Source: Clostridium sp.
GTDB taxonomy: Bacteria; Bacillota; Clostridia; Lachnospirales; Lachnospiraceae
Direction: 5' to 3'
Assembly: GCA_023664385.1 (NCBI GenBank)
Contig: JAMPFU010000020.1
Location: 1-49,302, forward strand
DNA length: 49,302 nt
Position numbers and translations under genes: made by a program. The notes under the pieces were generated by a model that saw nothing but the letters and a program-made list of their open reading frames with translations, had not been told where the DNA came from and did no database searches. Below, piece after piece: positions 1 to 10,029 of this stretch (position 1 is its first letter; every line of letters starts with the position of its first letter).

Positions 1-47
1 TAAGTCCCAACTGGATGTTGGGTACTGAAACCCTGCACTTATATATT

Positions 48-68
48 AGGAGGAGAGATACGAGTTTG
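48..68 (+). promoter_or_regulatory. Ribosome site fixing a TTG start for the large helicase
   Basis: AGGAGGAGAG at 48-57 lies 8 nt before TTG at 66-68. The only upstream in-frame ATG (15) has no ribosome site and falls inside a 6-bp hairpin (6-11 with 17-22, CCCAAC/GTTGGG). The TTG is therefore the preferred start. A preceding gene may end at the TGA at 26-28, but too little of it is present to identify. Confidence 0.6.
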
Positions 69-3000
69 AAGAAATTAAATCCAATTGAAAGATCGCAATA
101 CATAAATGCTAGATACAAAGAATATTTGAAATCTTCGTTTGAATTTGGGAAAAGTGATCTTCAGAAATTGTTTATTGAAGAATTAGAAAAAGAGCAATTA
201 TTTAAAGGACCATATGTTGACCTGAGTTTTCCGTTTCAAAGGGGAAATAATTTGGATTCCTTGATTGAAGAAGGCGTAGTATGCACATCTTTTCGTAGGT
301 TAGAGGACATTGATTTTACAAGACCGTTGTATTCTCATCAAGAGGAAGCGATAAGACATATTGGCAGTGGAAGAAGTGCAATTATTACAACAGGTACAGG
401 TTCTGGAAAAACGGAAAGTTTCTTATATCCCATCTTAAATGAATTGTTATTTGATGTTGAAAATGGAAATACGGATGTGGGAGTCCGTGCAATTTTTCTT
501 TATCCCATGAATGCACTTGTCAATGACCAGATTGATCGTATTAGGAAAATACTAAATAATTGTCCGGATATTACATTTGGCTTTTTTACGGGTGAAACTC
601 CAGAGAAGGCTACAGTTAATACTAGAAAGAAGCTTGAAGAGGAAAATGATGTGACAATCCCTAATAATGAGCTTGTGTCTAGATCGGAAATCCGAGAAAA
701 TCCGCCACACCTTTTATTTACAAACTATTCAATGTTAGAGTATTTACTTATTAGACCAAATGATCATGCAATATTTGAAGAAAAAAGATTAAAAAACTGG
801 AAATATGTAGTTCTTGATGAGGCACATTCATATAATGGTTCTTTGGGAATTGAATTATCATTACTTTTGAGAAGACTTACTGGTTTGGCATCCAAAAAGC
901 CGAAATTCATTCTTACGAGTGCAACTTTAGGTAAACAAGGGAAGTCTGAAAATGATATTGTTAGATTTGCCAAAAGTCTTACATCGGCAGATTTTGATGT
1001 TGACGATATTATTTTTTCTAAACGAATACTTTTACAGAATCAGGCACAATATAGAGTGGCTGGTAAGGATTATTCGGCTATTAAAGGTGTAATAGATTCT
1101 TTGAAAGACGTAAAAACAATTGCGTCTAAATATTATGATGGTAGTGGGCAAAATATAAACACTGTATTATTTGAATTGTTATCAAGAGATATAAATGTAC
1201 ATGAATTAAGCAATATACTTAGGTCTGGAAGTAAGACTTTCCAAAATATTCATAATAAGTTATTTGAATATGTAACTCAAGATGAACTTATTGATTTAAT
1301 TGAACTAATTAATGCATCAGAGAAAGATGGCATCGGACTTTTTGATCTTAAATACCATTCATTTGTGCGTCCTTTATCTGGTGCATATATTACCTATGGT
1401 AAGAATCCTAAGCTTAGCCTTACAAAAACAAATGAAATAGATGGAATGAAAGCATTTGAGGTGGGTAATTGCAGGTATTGTAATTCACCGTATATTATTG
1501 GAAAAATCCAAAGAAAAGAAGACGATCAAAGGGAATATCTTTTTCAAAACAAGGAAATTGATATTTATGAAAATTATGGAAACGAAGAATTTGTAAAAAT
1601 TGATTTTTTTCTTTTGGAAAATTCAATCAATGAAGATGAGGTAAACAAAGATACGATTGAACCATATGAAGTGTGTGCTAAATGTGGTGAAATACATGCA
1701 ACAGAAAATTTAAATGCTAAGAAATGTAAATGTGGTGACCAGTATAGATTTACTGTCTATAAAGTGATTCAAGGAAAGGAAAAAAGGGAGGAAGCTATTT
1801 ATAATAATATTTCACAATGTCCGTGTTGTGGTCACAAAGGGAAATCAGGCATTGTTAAAGCTTTAAATATTGGAAAGGATGAAGGTACAGCACTTATTGC
1901 ACAGATGCTTTATGAAGCGATTGATGAAGGTGATCAGGAAGTAAAGAATGTAAAGAAATTATCATTAAAACCAGTTTCTGTAATGCAGAGACAACATAAA
2001 GAAGAAAAGATAAAGCAATATTTAGCGTTCTCTGATAGCAGACAACAAGCGAGTTTTGCGGCAGTGTTTTTTGATTCTAATCATGTGAGAATGCTTCGTA
2101 AACGTTTGATTTGGGAGATGGTAAAGGAGCATAACTATAAAGATTTAAGAATAGATGAACTGACTGCGTATTTGACAGATATTATTCGAACCAAAGATCT
2201 TTTTCGTAATGATATGAATGCACATAAGAATGCATGGGCAGCCGTTCTTGTTGACCTTTTGCGTGTGGATGGTGTTTATGATGGAGAGGGTCTTGGACTT
2301 TACTATTTTTATCTTGATGTGAGTGAAATTCTTAATGAATTTGATGATGAAGAGATAGAGGAAGCCTTTTTGGAACATAACTGTAAAATGAATAAGGAAG
2401 AATTAGATACACTTATGCAAATTGTATTTGGTGTGTTTAAAACAACCCCAGCTATTAGTTATGTTAAATCAACATTAACACCAGACGAGAAAAGAGATAT
2501 TTTAGAGTATAGACGGTTTAATAATTACGTTATGTTGAATTGTCCGAAAACAACCAAAGAAATTAGAAGTTTTTTGCCTGTAAAAGGGGAAGAGAATATG
2601 GTTGTAAGATTTGTAAAAAAAGTGTTTGGATGTAATTCTGAGGAAGCAAAGAGCGCATTAGAAATAGTGTTTGGTTTATTGGTTCAGGCTAGTGAAAATG
2701 GCGGTAGTGAAAAGCTTTTTATCAAGCATGAAAAGAAAGATGCTTACCAGATAGATGCAGGTAGATATGTTTTAAAGAATTATACAACCTCTCAGTTCTA
2801 TCAGTGTGATAAGTGTGGAAGACTAACGCCTTACAATCTTAGGGGGAAATGTACTCAGGATAAATGTTTTGGAATGTTAAATGTTGTAGATCCTGATAAA
2901 GCGTTAGTAAACAACTATTACCGCAAACAGTATAAAGAAAAGAAGATAGAAAGCATTGTTATAAAAGAACATACGGCACAGCTTGAGCGTAAACAGGCTA

Positions 3001-5183
3001 AGGAATATCAGACGGATTTTAAAAATAAAAAGATCAATATTTTGAGTTGTTCAACAACATTTGAAATGGGCATTGATATCGGTGGACTTGAGAATGTATT
3101 TATGCGTAATGTTCCGCCTACTCCAGCTAATTATGTACAGAGAGCGGGGCGTGCTGGACGAAGGAAAGATAGTGCAGCATATATACTGACATATTGTGGA
3201 ACAGGTTCACATGATTATACATATTTTTCGGAACCTGAAAAACTGATATCAGGGGTTATTAATCCTCCATATTTTAATGTGCTCAATAAAAAGATCATTG
3301 TAAGGCATTTGATGGCAACAAGTTTGGGATATTTTTTTAGAAAATATCCAGAGTATTTTGAGTCAATTGATGCTTTAATTATTAATGGTGGAGGTGTAGA
3401 AAAATTCAAACAATATATGGCGTCCCACCCGCAAGATTTAGACAATTATATCAATCGTAAAATTCTTCCTGAATCAGAGTATAGAGAGTATAGAGATTTT
3501 TGCTGGCTTGATGAAATGGGTGGGGATGATGATAAACTATCATATTTAACTAATACAATTCTTGAAATGCTGAAGGAATATGAAAGAGCAAAGCAGGAGG
3601 CAAAGAGTCAGGAAAAATTTGCTGATGCAGATTATTTTTCAAGGCAAATAAAAGCTATTCATAAGAAAAATGTAATAGAATATTTATCAAAGTATTGTGT
3701 TATTCCTAAATATGGATTTCCTGTTGATGTTGTAGATTTACAAATATATGATAATGGCGTTCCGGTAAATAAATATGATATGAGTAGGGATCTTAAGGTT
3801 GCAATTTCTGAATATGCACCAGATTCAGAGGTTATTGTTGATGGAAAAAAATACACATCAAAATATATTGCTTTGAAGAAGCAGGCTGAGTTCTCAAAGA
3901 ATTATTTTTGTACTTGTTCTACGTGCAAAAAGGTTAACGTATTTTTAAGCAGGAATGATAATAGAGCGTGTAGGTATTGCGGACGGTCAATTTCTACGGA
4001 AATCGCAGAATATTACATAGAACCTACAAATGGATTTAAAAGTGGAGAGACTAAGGAGAGTACTAGACTTAAACCGAAACGGTCATATTCTGGAGAAGTG
4101 TCTTATGTCGGTGGAGGTAAATTTGATGAAAAGCGTCTTGTTATTGGCAATGTATTAGGAATTGAAACCAGTAGTGAAGATGAGCTATTAGTTATGAATA
4201 AGTCTGGATTTTACATGTGTTCGGTATGTGGTTATAGCGACATTGCAAAAAAAGGACGAAACACACCACAAATATTAAAAAAACATAAAAATTTTAAGCA
4301 GTATACTTGTGATAATGACAAACTGGAATATTTACGCTTGGGTCATAAATTTCAGACGGATGTTGCTAGATTTACTATTCCAATATTAGATTCAGGAGAT
4401 AAAATTGGTTATCCTCAGGCACTTTCATTTTTGTATGCATTTTTAGAGGGTGTAAGCATTGCATTAGGTATTGAAAGAAATGATATTGATGGTGTATTGG
4501 AATTGAACTTGGAGTGGCAGAGTTATGATATTCTTTTGTATGATAATGTTCCGGGTGGTGCAGGTCATGTAAAAAGACTCCTTAGCAAAGAGGCAATTGT
4601 AAAATCCCTTAAGGCTGCTTTTGATAAAATAAGTGCAGAATGTTGTGACGAGAATACGTCATGTTATAATTGCTTGAGAAATTATTACAATCAGTCATAT
4701 CATAACAAACTGCAACGCAAGCTGGCAATAGATGTGGTTAAACGTTTATTATTTGGCATTGAAGGAGTTAGTGAAATATATCAGAATGAGCGATGGCATT
4801 GGAATGACAATGTAAAATCTTCAAAAAAGAAAATGAAACTACTTTTAGGTTCTGATGGTAGAAATCCAGGTAATGAAAGTGCCGAAGAAATATGGAATGA
4901 TTTGTTGGATGATTGCTTTGATGATAACGAAATAAAAATTATCACGAACATAAAGGAACATAGTCAAGAAACAATAGCGAGACCATTTTACAATAAATCG
5001 GTGAAAATAGAAGAAACCGGAGAAAAATTCACTGCAAATCTGATATGGGATGCAAAGCAGGTTATAGTATTTCTTAATGATGCGTATGATGATTATTTAA
5101 TTGCCAAGAAGACAGGTTGGGATGTGTATTGCACAAAAGAAAGATTTGACATTACAGATTTTTTGGAGAAAGTTGGTGAGTAG
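66..5183 (+). CDS. Giant DEAH-box helicase with zinc ribbons and DUF1998/MZB-like C-terminus
   Basis: This is a superfamily 2 helicase of about 1705 aa. The Walker A motif (TGSGKT) is near residue 112 and the DEAH box near residue 250. The second RecA-like domain carries STTFEMGIDIGG and QRAGRAGRR near residue 1025. At least six CxxC pairs are scattered along the chain (for example CRYC, CAKC, CPCC, CDKC, CSTC/CRYC, CSVC), indicating several zinc ribbons. A Cys cluster with CYNCLRN near residue 1530 resembles the DUF1998/MrfA zinc-binding tail. The length and order recall DruE of Druantia and other DUF1998 helicases of defence loci; that assignment is by resemblance only. It likely remodels or unwinds DNA with the nuclease-helicase that starts 4 nt after its stop. 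The gene is more AT-rich than the DNA downstream of 7 kb, which suggests transfer. Its 5' neighbours are cut off, so any further partner cannot be seen. Confidence 0.82.
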   Translation: MKKLNPIERSQYINARYKEYLKSSFEFGKSDLQKLFIEELEKEQLFKGPYVDLSFPFQRGNNLDSLIEEGVVCTSFRRLEDIDFTRPLYSHQEEAIRHIGSGRSAIITTGTGSGKTESFLYPILNELLFDVENGNTDVGVRAIFLYPMNALVNDQIDRIRKILNNCPDITFGFFTGETPEKATVNTRKKLEEENDVTIPNNELVSRSEIRENPPHLLFTNYSMLEYLLIRPNDHAIFEEKRLKNWKYVVLDEAHSYNGSLGIELSLLLRRLTGLASKKPKFILTSATLGKQGKSENDIVRFAKSLTSADFDVDDIIFSKRILLQNQAQYRVAGKDYSAIKGVIDSLKDVKTIASKYYDGSGQNINTVLFELLSRDINVHELSNILRSGSKTFQNIHNKLFEYVTQDELIDLIELINASEKDGIGLFDLKYHSFVRPLSGAYITYGKNPKLSLTKTNEIDGMKAFEVGNCRYCNSPYIIGKIQRKEDDQREYLFQNKEIDIYENYGNEEFVKIDFFLLENSINEDEVNKDTIEPYEVCAKCGEIHATENLNAKKCKCGDQYRFTVYKVIQGKEKREEAIYNNISQCPCCGHKGKSGIVKALNIGKDEGTALIAQMLYEAIDEGDQEVKNVKKLSLKPVSVMQRQHKEEKIKQYLAFSDSRQQASFAAVFFDSNHVRMLRKRLIWEMVKEHNYKDLRIDELTAYLTDIIRTKDLFRNDMNAHKNAWAAVLVDLLRVDGVYDGEGLGLYYFYLDVSEILNEFDDEEIEEAFLEHNCKMNKEELDTLMQIVFGVFKTTPAISYVKSTLTPDEKRDILEYRRFNNYVMLNCPKTTKEIRSFLPVKGEENMVVRFVKKVFGCNSEEAKSALEIVFGLLVQASENGGSEKLFIKHEKKDAYQIDAGRYVLKNYTTSQFYQCDKCGRLTPYNLRGKCTQDKCFGMLNVVDPDKALVNNYYRKQYKEKKIESIVIKEHTAQLERKQAKEYQTDFKNKKINILSCSTTFEMGIDIGGLENVFMRNVPPTPANYVQRAGRAGRRKDSAAYILTYCGTGSHDYTYFSEPEKLISGVINPPYFNVLNKKIIVRHLMATSLGYFFRKYPEYFESIDALIINGGGVEKFKQYMASHPQDLDNYINRKILPESEYREYRDFCWLDEMGGDDDKLSYLTNTILEMLKEYERAKQEAKSQEKFADADYFSRQIKAIHKKNVIEYLSKYCVIPKYGFPVDVVDLQIYDNGVPVNKYDMSRDLKVAISEYAPDSEVIVDGKKYTSKYIALKKQAEFSKNYFCTCSTCKKVNVFLSRNDNRACRYCGRSISTEIAEYYIEPTNGFKSGETKESTRLKPKRSYSGEVSYVGGGKFDEKRLVIGNVLGIETSSEDELLVMNKSGFYMCSVCGYSDIAKKGRNTPQILKKHKNFKQYTCDNDKLEYLRLGHKFQTDVARFTIPILDSGDKIGYPQALSFLYAFLEGVSIALGIERNDIDGVLELNLEWQSYDILLYDNVPGGAGHVKRLLSKEAIVKSLKAAFDKISAECCDENTSCYNCLRNYYNQSYHNKLQRKLAIDVVKRLLFGIEGVSEIYQNERWHWNDNVKSSKKKMKLLLGSDGRNPGNESAEEIWNDLLDDCFDDNEIKIITNIKEHSQETIARPFYNKSVKIEETGEKFTANLIWDAKQVIVFLNDAYDDYLIAKKTGWDVYCTKERFDITDFLEKVGE

Positions 5184-5187
5184 ATAT

Positions 5188-6903
5188 ATGGCAAAGATGA
5201 TACCAGATAACCCAAAGCAATTTAATCCGAAAAGTCAGGAAGGATTGATGTTTGACGAATTAAATAATCTGTCAGAAGATTATTATGTTTTTCACTCTTT
5301 TTCGATTGTAACGGTCAAGGGATCTGTTGTAAGAGAAAGTGAAACGGATTTTGTTATATTTCACCCTAAGAAAGGCATTCTTTGCATTGAAGCAAAAGCG
5401 GGACAAGTTGACTATATAAATGGATATTGGCAGTATGGAAACGGAATAAAAATGAGTCATGATGGACCGTTCAATCAAGCAAAGAATAATAAATGGAAAC
5501 TTAAGGATTATATGTTGGCTCATGGTTTGGAATATGAATACCAGCATTGTAAACTGCTTCATGCTGTTTGGTTTCCAGATGTACCGCTTAGCAAATTGGA
5601 AGGAAAGCAGTTGCCAGCTGAGGCAGATTTAAATATAATGCTCACGGCTGATTCGTTCGGTCATATTGAAGAATGCATTGATAAAATATTTAACTTGGAA
5701 GTCAAGGCGGGAATGGCAACTTGTCTTTCGGATAAAGAAGTAAAAAGAATATTAGAGCGTGTGTTGGCACCAAGTTTTAATTTGATTTCCTTGCAAGAGG
5801 TGGAAATTGAACGTACTAAAAATGTATTTAAAAGAATGTTAAAAGAACAGGTAGCATTATTAAACTATTTGGAAGAACAGAATAATGCGATTATCAATGG
5901 ACTTGCTGGAACTGGAAAAACCGTAATGGCTGTTGAAAAGGCACGTAGGCATTCAGAGAAAAATGAAGATGTGTTGTTTCTTTGTTACAATTTTTACTTA
6001 AAAGAGCACCTGAAAGAAGCATATTCATATCCGCATGTTTCATATTATACAATTGATGGTTTGGCATGTAAACTATGTGAGACAAAGAATCCAGATTATA
6101 AAATATTGCAAGAGAAGCTTGTAGAAATGTTTTGTGATGGAACTTTTCCTTATCAGCATGTGATTATTGATGAGGGACAGGATTTCGGGAAGTTTGAACT
6201 TGAAGAGGAAAAAATTATAGAACTTCTTAAAGCTAATGCTATAGATGATGAGAGTAGGAATGGAACTTTCTATTTATTTTATGATAAAAATCAGATGGTA
6301 CAATCAGATAATGCACCCAAATATATAAAGGATGCAGATTGTAAGCTGACATTATATAGGAACTGTAGAAATACTGAGAATATAGCACTTACATCTCTTC
6401 GCTTGTTAGGTTCTGATAAGGCACCGAAGTTGTTTTCGGATGCAGTTATGGGTGATTTGCCTGAAATTGGATTTTGTGTATCAAGGGAAGAAACAATTGC
6501 CTTGTTAAATATTGAGATTGATAAGTATTTAGATGCAGGTTACACGAATATTACAATACTTACTTGTAAGACCGAAGATATGAGTATTATTGCGGATTGT
6601 TGCAGTGATTCAAAGTACATATATAAGCGAGGTTATGTGAAATTCACTACATGTCGAAAGTTTAAAGGGCTTGAATCGGATGTAATTATAGTTGTCGATA
6701 TTGATAAGAGTACATTCGACAGTAAAGGGAAACAACTTATGTATGTTGGGTCTTCAAGAGCAAGATATAAGCTTAGTTGTATTGTTAATATGACTGAGAA
6801 TGATTGCCTTCAGTTTATGAAAGATAGAAATATTAAGTATAACCGAAATATATTGAAATCATTTGCAACAGCATTTAATGCGAAGGTATTACAGAATAAA
6901 TAG
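5188..6903 (+). CDS. NERD nuclease fused to a UvrD-like SF1 helicase
   Basis: The protein is 571 aa from ATG 5188, 4 nt after the helicase stop; the frame is open further upstream but only inside the helicase gene. Residues about 17-115 form a NERD domain, a PD-(D/E)XK-type nuclease fold, with candidate catalytic residues D54, E68 and K70 (ETDF and CIEAKAG). A superfamily 1 helicase follows: Walker A (GLAGTGKT) near residue 240, Walker B DEGQDF near 327, YRNCRN near residue 390, and VGSSRAR (motif VI) near 520. Such proteins can cut and translocate along DNA. Tight spacing implies co-transcription and translational coupling with the giant helicase. Together they look like a two-protein DNA-processing or phage-defence module. 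The low GC matches its partner and differs from later genes. Confidence 0.8.
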   Translation: MAKMIPDNPKQFNPKSQEGLMFDELNNLSEDYYVFHSFSIVTVKGSVVRESETDFVIFHPKKGILCIEAKAGQVDYINGYWQYGNGIKMSHDGPFNQAKNNKWKLKDYMLAHGLEYEYQHCKLLHAVWFPDVPLSKLEGKQLPAEADLNIMLTADSFGHIEECIDKIFNLEVKAGMATCLSDKEVKRILERVLAPSFNLISLQEVEIERTKNVFKRMLKEQVALLNYLEEQNNAIINGLAGTGKTVMAVEKARRHSEKNEDVLFLCYNFYLKEHLKEAYSYPHVSYYTIDGLACKLCETKNPDYKILQEKLVEMFCDGTFPYQHVIIDEGQDFGKFELEEEKIIELLKANAIDDESRNGTFYLFYDKNQMVQSDNAPKYIKDADCKLTLYRNCRNTENIALTSLRLLGSDKAPKLFSDAVMGDLPEIGFCVSREETIALLNIEIDKYLDAGYTNITILTCKTEDMSIIADCCSDSKYIYKRGYVKFTTCRKFKGLESDVIIVVDIDKSTFDSKGKQLMYVGSSRARYKLSCIVNMTENDCLQFMKDRNIKYNRNILKSFATAFNAKVLQNK

Positions 6904-6920
6904 AATTATAAAAAGAGCAT

Positions 6921-6950
6921 GGGCGAAATTTATTTAGCGCCCTAAAATTT
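6921..6950 (+). terminator. Weak hairpin after the helicase pair
   Basis: GGGCG at 6921-6925 can pair with CGCCC at 6938-6942, followed by TAAAATTT. The stem is only 5 bp and the T-run is poor. It is the only terminator-like structure between the AT-rich pair and the promoter at 6964. Confidence 0.25.
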
Positions 6951-6963
6951 ATCACCGAAACAA

Positions 6964-6992
6964 TTGAAAATATAACATGTATGAAATATAAT
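6964..6992 (+). promoter_or_regulatory. Sigma-A-type promoter for the aldo/keto reductase
   Basis: TTGAAA (6964-6969) and TATAAT (6987-6992) are separated by 17 nt, a near-consensus housekeeping promoter. Transcription would start near 7000, leaving a leader of about 120 nt before ATG 7124. Confidence 0.6.
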
Positions 6993-7123
6993 TTATTTGT
7001 ATTATTTGCCAAAAGCATATTTGGAATGGATGAACATTTACATAAAAGCTTCAAACAGCTCGGCAGATGCAAGAGAAAAAAGATTTGGGAATGGACAAAC
7101 ATTCATATGAAAGGGGTTTGATT

Positions 7124-8242
7124 ATGGGTTATTTAGGTGAGGAAATTAAAAAACTGGGGTTTGGCCTTATGAGGCTTCCACAGAAGGACGGTGTTACAGA
7201 TGTGGAACAGACGAAGGAAATGGTTGACATTTTCATGGATGCGGGCTTTACATATTTTGACACGGCATGGGCTTATGCAGGCAGTGAGGACGCCATAAGG
7301 CAGGCGCTTGTAGAACGGTACCCAAGGGACAGCTTTCAGCTTGCAACAAAGAATGCGGCATGGATTAACTGCAAGACAAGGGAGGAAGCCATTAGTCAGT
7401 TTGAAACATCCCTAAAGCAGACAGGAGCAGGTTATTTTGATTTTTATCTGCTTCATAATCTTGGCGAGGGCAGAACACATTATTTCGATGATTTTGATAT
7501 GTGGAGCTGGATTGCCAAAAAGAGGGAGGAAGGAAAAATTAAGCATATGGGCTTTTCCTTTCACGCAACACCAGAGGAATTGGATGAGATTTTAAGCAAC
7601 CACCCTGAAATGGAGTTTGTACAGCTTCAGATTAACTATGCAGATTGGGACAATCCGGCAATACAGTCCAGGGGGTGTTACGAGGTTGCAAGAAAGTATG
7701 GAAAGCCTGTCATTATTATGGAGCCTGTCAAGGGCGGCATGCTTGCAGCTCCACCTGAGACAGTAAGGACGCTTCTCAAGGAGGCTGAGCCTGAAAGCTC
7801 AATGGCTTCATGGGCAATACGGTTTGCTGCCGATTTAGATGGGGTAATAACGGTGCTTTCAGGAATGAGCAACGTGGAGCAGATGAAGGATAATGTTTCG
7901 TTTATGAAAGAGTTTACGCATCTTTCTGAGGAGCAAAGGACGGTTCTGAAATCGGCACAGGAGGAAATGAGCCGTATACCGCTGATTCCTTGTACAACAT
8001 GTAATTATTGTGCAAAGGTATGTCCGATGGAAATCGGCATATCAGGATCCTTTACAGCCATGAACATGCTGACGCTGTACAGTGACCTTGGCGCAGCGAA
8101 GCATCAGGAGGATTGGCTTGTAAGCGGACATGGCAGAAAGAAAGCGGCAGAATGTGTTAAATGTGGTAAGTGTGAGGAGGTATGTCCTCAGCATATTTTG
8201 ATTCGGGACGAGCTTGTAAATGTTGCGAAGGCGCTTGGATAG
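7124..8242 (+). CDS. Aldo/keto reductase with C-terminal ferredoxin domain
   Basis: The protein is 372 aa from ATG 7124, preceded by AAGGGG; the open frame extends to 7067 without a ribosome site. The N-terminal 270 residues show the aldo/keto reductase barrel: FGLMRLP, FDTAWAYAGSE (catalytic Asp and Tyr), ATKN (Lys) and YLLHNLG (His). The tail holds two 4Fe-4S motifs, C290xxC293xxC296xxxC300P and C344xxC347xxC350xxxC354P. Such fused enzymes are common in anaerobes and probably couple NAD(P)H-type chemistry to ferredoxin; the substrate is unknown. Its own promoter lies at 6964. The flavodoxin downstream could be a redox partner (inference). Confidence 0.88.
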   Translation: MGYLGEEIKKLGFGLMRLPQKDGVTDVEQTKEMVDIFMDAGFTYFDTAWAYAGSEDAIRQALVERYPRDSFQLATKNAAWINCKTREEAISQFETSLKQTGAGYFDFYLLHNLGEGRTHYFDDFDMWSWIAKKREEGKIKHMGFSFHATPEELDEILSNHPEMEFVQLQINYADWDNPAIQSRGCYEVARKYGKPVIIMEPVKGGMLAAPPETVRTLLKEAEPESSMASWAIRFAADLDGVITVLSGMSNVEQMKDNVSFMKEFTHLSEEQRTVLKSAQEEMSRIPLIPCTTCNYCAKVCPMEIGISGSFTAMNMLTLYSDLGAAKHQEDWLVSGHGRKKAAECVKCGKCEEVCPQHILIRDELVNVAKALG

Positions 8243-8314
8243 AAAAAAATAAAATAATATAGAATAAATGATAAAATAGAGTGAATATTTGATGATTTTT
8301 TTACATTTTAGCAG

Positions 8315-8320
8315 TATAAT
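8315..8320 (+). promoter_or_regulatory. Possible -10 element upstream of the flavodoxin
   Basis: A consensus TATAAT sits in the AT-rich gap about 50 nt before the flavodoxin start. No convincing -35 was found at 16-18 nt spacing, so this is only a candidate. Confidence 0.3.
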
Positions 8321-8371
8321 GTAAGCAAAAAAATATGAAACAGCTTTATGTTGAAAAGGAGGATGTGTGTT

Positions 8372-8827
8372 ATGGCAAAAACTTTAGTAGCTTATTTTAC
8401 TTATTCAGGCAATGCTAAGAAGGTAGCAGAAAGGGTGGCACAGCTTGCAGATGCCGACATGTTTGAAATTGTGGCGAAAAATCCTTACTCAAGTGATTAT
8501 CAGACATGTATAGAGGAGGCAAAGAAGGAGGTTGCTGCAAATGCCAGACCTGAAATTACTGACAAGGTTCAGGACATGGACAAGTATGATACCATAGTGG
8601 TTGGATTCCCGAATTGGTGCAGTACATGTCCGATGGTGGTACTCACATTTTTGGAGCAGTATGATTTAATGGGAAAGAAAGTGTATTCCTTTGTTACAAA
8701 CGGTGGCGGCGGATGTGGAAAGAGCACTGAGGATATTGCAAAAAGCGCCAAGGGTGCAGAGGTTACGGAAGGCATTAACGGTAATGACCTTTCTGACGAT
8801 GCAATTAAGCAGTGGCTTGGTCTGTAG
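8372..8827 (+). CDS. Flavodoxin
   Basis: This 151-aa protein starts at ATG 8372, 9 nt after AGGAGG (8357-8362). The N-terminal LVAYFTYSGNAKKVA is the FMN phosphate loop of flavodoxins, and FPNWCSTCPM plus VTNGGGGCGKS match the later FMN-contacting loops. Flavodoxins carry one or two electrons at low potential in the cytoplasm and can replace ferredoxin. The sequence has no membrane segment or fused domain. It lies about 130 nt after the ferredoxin-tailed aldo/keto reductase in the same direction, which suggests a shared redox role (inference). Confidence 0.88.
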   Translation: MAKTLVAYFTYSGNAKKVAERVAQLADADMFEIVAKNPYSSDYQTCIEEAKKEVAANARPEITDKVQDMDKYDTIVVGFPNWCSTCPMVVLTFLEQYDLMGKKVYSFVTNGGGGCGKSTEDIAKSAKGAEVTEGINGNDLSDDAIKQWLGL

Positions 8828-8902
8828 CTTTTATTTTTAGAGATAAATGAAATATGTAGTAATATGTGTTAAAAAGATTTACAGTTGGAGGAACGGAAAA
8901 AC

Positions 8903-9973
8903 ATGAGAAACTCAATTCTAATTGTGGATGATGACGAGCTTAATAGAGAATTGCTGAGTCAGATATTTGAGGATGAATATAAAATTTTGATGGCAGAGGA
9001 TGGTAAGCAGGCGATATTGCAGTTAGAAGAACATATGGAGGATATAGCAGTTGTTCTTTTGGATTTAATTATGCCTGTTTTAAATGGGTATCAGGTGCTC
9101 AAGGCTTTAAATTCAAGGAAGATATTGGATGATATTCCTGTGGTGCTTATTACTGCGGACAGTGATGAGCAGACGGAGCTTTCCTGCTATTCCCTCGGGG
9201 CATCGGCGGTTATAACCAAGCCCTTTGTGACACAGACCGTGAGAAAGAGGGTATATAATCTTATTGACCTACACAAAACTGCGGATGCGCTTGCAAAAAA
9301 GGTCGAACAGCAGAGAGAACGTTTGCATGAGCAGCGCCGTAAAATGGAGATATTTAATGAAAAGCTTGTTGACGTTGTAAGTAATATTGTTGAGTTCCGG
9401 GATTTGGAATCGGGCGCCCACGTAAAACGTGTGAAAGGACTTACAAGGATTATGGCTGAAACTTATATGAAGCTTTATCCGGAATCAGGACTGAATGATG
9501 ACAAAATAAATGTTATTGTCAGGGCTTCGGCACTCCATGATATCGGTAAAATTTCCATACCTGACAGCATACTGCTTAAGCCGGGCAGACTGACCGATGA
9601 GGAAAGGGAAATCATGATGAGCCACACCACAAAGGGCTGTGAGATTTTGAAGCTGATTGACGTGGTGCAGGATGATGAGCAGATGCAGGCATCATATGAC
9701 ATTTGCAGACACCACCATGAAAGACATGATGGCAAGGGTTATCCTGATGGGCTGAAGGGAGATGAAATTCCGCTTTCTGCACAGCTTGTTTCCATTGTTG
9801 ACGTATATGATGCGCTTGTCTGTGAAAGAGTTTACAAAAAGGCATTTGATAAGGAAACTGCTTACAATATGATACAAAATGGAGAGTGTGGCGTTTTTTC
9901 GCCAAAGCTGTTAAAATGCTTTGCGTATGCAAAAAAAGAGATGGAGGAATTTTCCGATAGTCAGAAGGACTAG
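8903..9973 (+). CDS. Response regulator with HD-GYP domain (cyclic-di-GMP phosphodiesterase)
   Basis: The protein is 356 aa from ATG 8903, with GGAGG at 8887-8891. The receiver domain occupies residues about 4-120, with acidic pocket DDDE near the start, phospho-acceptor D54 (LLDLIMP) and conserved Lys in TKPF. A coiled linker (KKVEQQRERLHEQ) leads to an HD-GYP domain from about residue 155: HD at H212-D213 (LHDIGK), HHERHDGKGYPDGL and a late VDVYDAL. The family hydrolyses cyclic-di-GMP under control of phosphorylation. No kinase is adjacent. The gene precedes iorA by 56 nt and could be co-transcribed with it, though a functional link is not evident. Confidence 0.92.
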   Translation: MRNSILIVDDDELNRELLSQIFEDEYKILMAEDGKQAILQLEEHMEDIAVVLLDLIMPVLNGYQVLKALNSRKILDDIPVVLITADSDEQTELSCYSLGASAVITKPFVTQTVRKRVYNLIDLHKTADALAKKVEQQRERLHEQRRKMEIFNEKLVDVVSNIVEFRDLESGAHVKRVKGLTRIMAETYMKLYPESGLNDDKINVIVRASALHDIGKISIPDSILLKPGRLTDEEREIMMSHTTKGCEILKLIDVVQDDEQMQASYDICRHHHERHDGKGYPDGLKGDEIPLSAQLVSIVDVYDALVCERVYKKAFDKETAYNMIQNGECGVFSPKLLKCFAYAKKEMEEFSDSQKD

Positions 9974-10029
9974 AAAATACTATAATAGGCTATAAGTTTA
10001 CATAATAACGTGAGAAAGGAAAATATAAA

